From the NCBI GenBank assembly GCA_002363695.1, contig DEWO01000098.1, positions 1 through 14,929 of the forward strand: DNA of 14,929 nucleotides, in the 5' to 3' direction. The position numbers and the translations under genes are program-made. This stretch comes from Prevotella sp. UBA3208 (GTDB lineage Bacteria; Bacteroidota; Bacteroidia; Bacteroidales; Bacteroidaceae). The notes below the pieces were generated by a model. It was not told the origin of the DNA. It searched no databases and saw only the letters and a list, made by a program, of their open reading frames with translations. Below, piece by piece: positions 14,216 to 14,929 of the stretch; positions within the stretch are counted from its first letter, which is position 1, and each line of letters opens with the position of its first letter.

Positions 14216-14246
14216 TTTGCCGTCTCCTATTTTCTTCGTACTTTTG
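14216..14246 (+). promoter_or_regulatory. Consensus promoter of carB
   Basis: TTTG (14216-14219), a spacer of 19 nt and TACTTTTG (14239-14246) match the Bacteroidota housekeeping promoter. The start of transcription would be near 14250, leaving a leader of about 30 nt without a Shine-Dalgarno. The carB and rnpB promoters are back to back with about 40 nt between their -33 boxes. Confidence 0.75.
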
Positions 14247-14282
14247 CAGGTTGAATGCGAATCTATAAAAATCACTTACGAT

Positions 14283-14929
14283 ATGGAGAAACAATTGAAA
14301 AAGGTACTCGTATTAGGTTCGGGTGCCCTGAAAATCGGACAGGCAGGCGAGTTTGACTACTCTGGCTCGCAGGCGCTGAAGGCTTTGCGCGAGGAGGGCA
14401 TCTCCTCGGTGTTAGTAAACCCCAACATTGCCACCATCCAGACTTCGGAGGGTATTGCCGACAAGGTGTACTTCCAGCCCGTCACCACCTACTTCGTGAC
14501 GGAAATCATCAAGAAGGAGCGTCCTGACGGCATTCTGCTGGCCTTCGGCGGCCAGACGGCACTGAACTGTGGTACGGAGCTCTACCAGACGGGCGTACTC
14601 AAGGAGTATGGCGTCCAGGTATTGGGCACCAGCGTCGAGGCCATCATGAACACGGAGGACCGCGACCTGTTCGTCAAGAAGCTCGACGAGATTGAGCTCA
14701 AGACCCCCGTCTCTCACGCTGTTGAGAACATGGACGACGCCTTGAAGGCTGCCCGCGAGATTGGTTTCCCCATCATGATCCGCTCGGCCTACGCCCTGGG
14801 AGGTCTGGGTTCAGGCATCTGCCCTGACGAGAAAGCCTTCGTCGAGCTGGCAGAGTCGGCCTTTACCTTTGCACCCCAGATTCTGGTCGAAGAAAGTCTG
14901 AAGGGCTGGAAGGAGATTGAGTTCGAGTG
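14283..14929 (+). CDS. carB: Carbamoyl-phosphate synthase large subunit, N-terminal part (cut by window edge)
   Basis: The first 215 residues of an enzyme that makes carbamoyl phosphate from glutamine-derived ammonia, bicarbonate and ATP, feeding pyrimidine and arginine synthesis. The frame is open to the edge. Visible are the pre-ATP-grasp domain with [20 protein letters not shown] (12-31) and NPNIATIQT (46-54), then the first ATP-grasp domain. The latter has TEDRDLF (R127), [15 protein letters not shown] (164-178, with R167) and [12 protein letters not shown] (204-215). The wording of these motifs is closer, from memory, to the eukaryotic CAD/URA2 synthetase than to E. coli CarB. The ATG at 14283 lies about 30 nt after the predicted start of transcription. 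No carA is seen in the window; it may lie elsewhere. Confidence 0.95.
   Translation, partial: MEKQLKKVLVLGSGALKIGQAGEFDYSGSQALKALREEGISSVLVNPNIATIQTSEGIADKVYFQPVTTYFVTEIIKKERPDGILLAFGGQTALNCGTELYQTGVLKEYGVQVLGTSVEAIMNTEDRDLFVKKLDEIELKTPVSHAVENMDDALKAAREIGFPIMIRSAYALGGLGSGICPDEKAFVELAESAFTFAPQILVEESLKGWKEIEFE

Noticed and set aside
1..14929. CRISPR arrays, defence islands, mobile elements, toxin-antitoxin pairs, tRNA genes
   Set aside because: I looked on both strands and found no repeat-spacer pattern, transposase, integrase, toxin or antitoxin pair, or tRNA cloverleaf.

Overview
The window looks like a chromosomal segment of a member of the Bacteroidota, most likely a Prevotella-type organism (Prevotella, Segatella or Xylanibacter). 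The protein families fit this: a lipid-anchored TamA homologue (TamL), a short stand-alone AraC-type regulator, a reverse-order rubrerythrin and a CAD-like CarB. Most intergenic gaps also carry the Bacteroidota promoter signature, a TAnnTTTG -7 box with a TTTG/TTG -33 box about 19-20 nt upstream, and most genes lack a Shine-Dalgarno sequence. The genus is inferred. I see no tRNA, CRISPR array, insertion sequence, integrase or phage gene, and nothing in base or codon composition that suggests recent transfer.

Layout from left to right. (1) 1-134: probable 3' end of a plus-strand gene that runs tail to tail into tamL. (2) tamL (minus) and a TrmH/SpoU RNA methyltransferase (plus) diverge from a 65-nt gap that contains a nearly perfect dyad formed by the two -7 boxes. 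(3) The methyltransferase converges with, and overlaps, a surface lipoprotein with a probable beta-helix fold. This lipoprotein gene lies downstream of a rubrerythrin gene. (4) A minus-strand run of Fur-family regulator, purA, hisS and a rhamnogalacturonan-acetylesterase-like hydrolase, with gaps of 17, 0 and 11 nt, ends at an intrinsic terminator that overlaps the rubrerythrin promoter. (5) A second minus-strand run of AraC-type regulator, dipeptidyl peptidase III and an AlkD-like HEAT-repeat protein, with gaps of 6 and 10 nt. (6) A YihY/BrkB-family membrane protein directly downstream of the RNase P RNA gene rnpB. (7) rnpB (minus) and carB (plus, cut by the window edge) diverge from a gap with two well-formed promoters.

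The content is mostly housekeeping: purine and pyrimidine synthesis (purA, carB), tRNA charging (hisS), RNA processing and modification (rnpB, methyltransferase), envelope assembly (tamL), peroxide defence (rubrerythrin), metal regulation (Fur family) and intracellular peptide turnover (DPP III). The points of interest are mainly in gene arrangement and regulation: the symmetric divergent promoter, the terminator/promoter overlap, two convergent gene overlaps, small upstream ORFs, a start codon placed in a predicted hairpin loop, and a CAD-like CarB. I found no convincing new multi-gene system. No gene-free stretch exceeds 300 bases except the one filled by rnpB.
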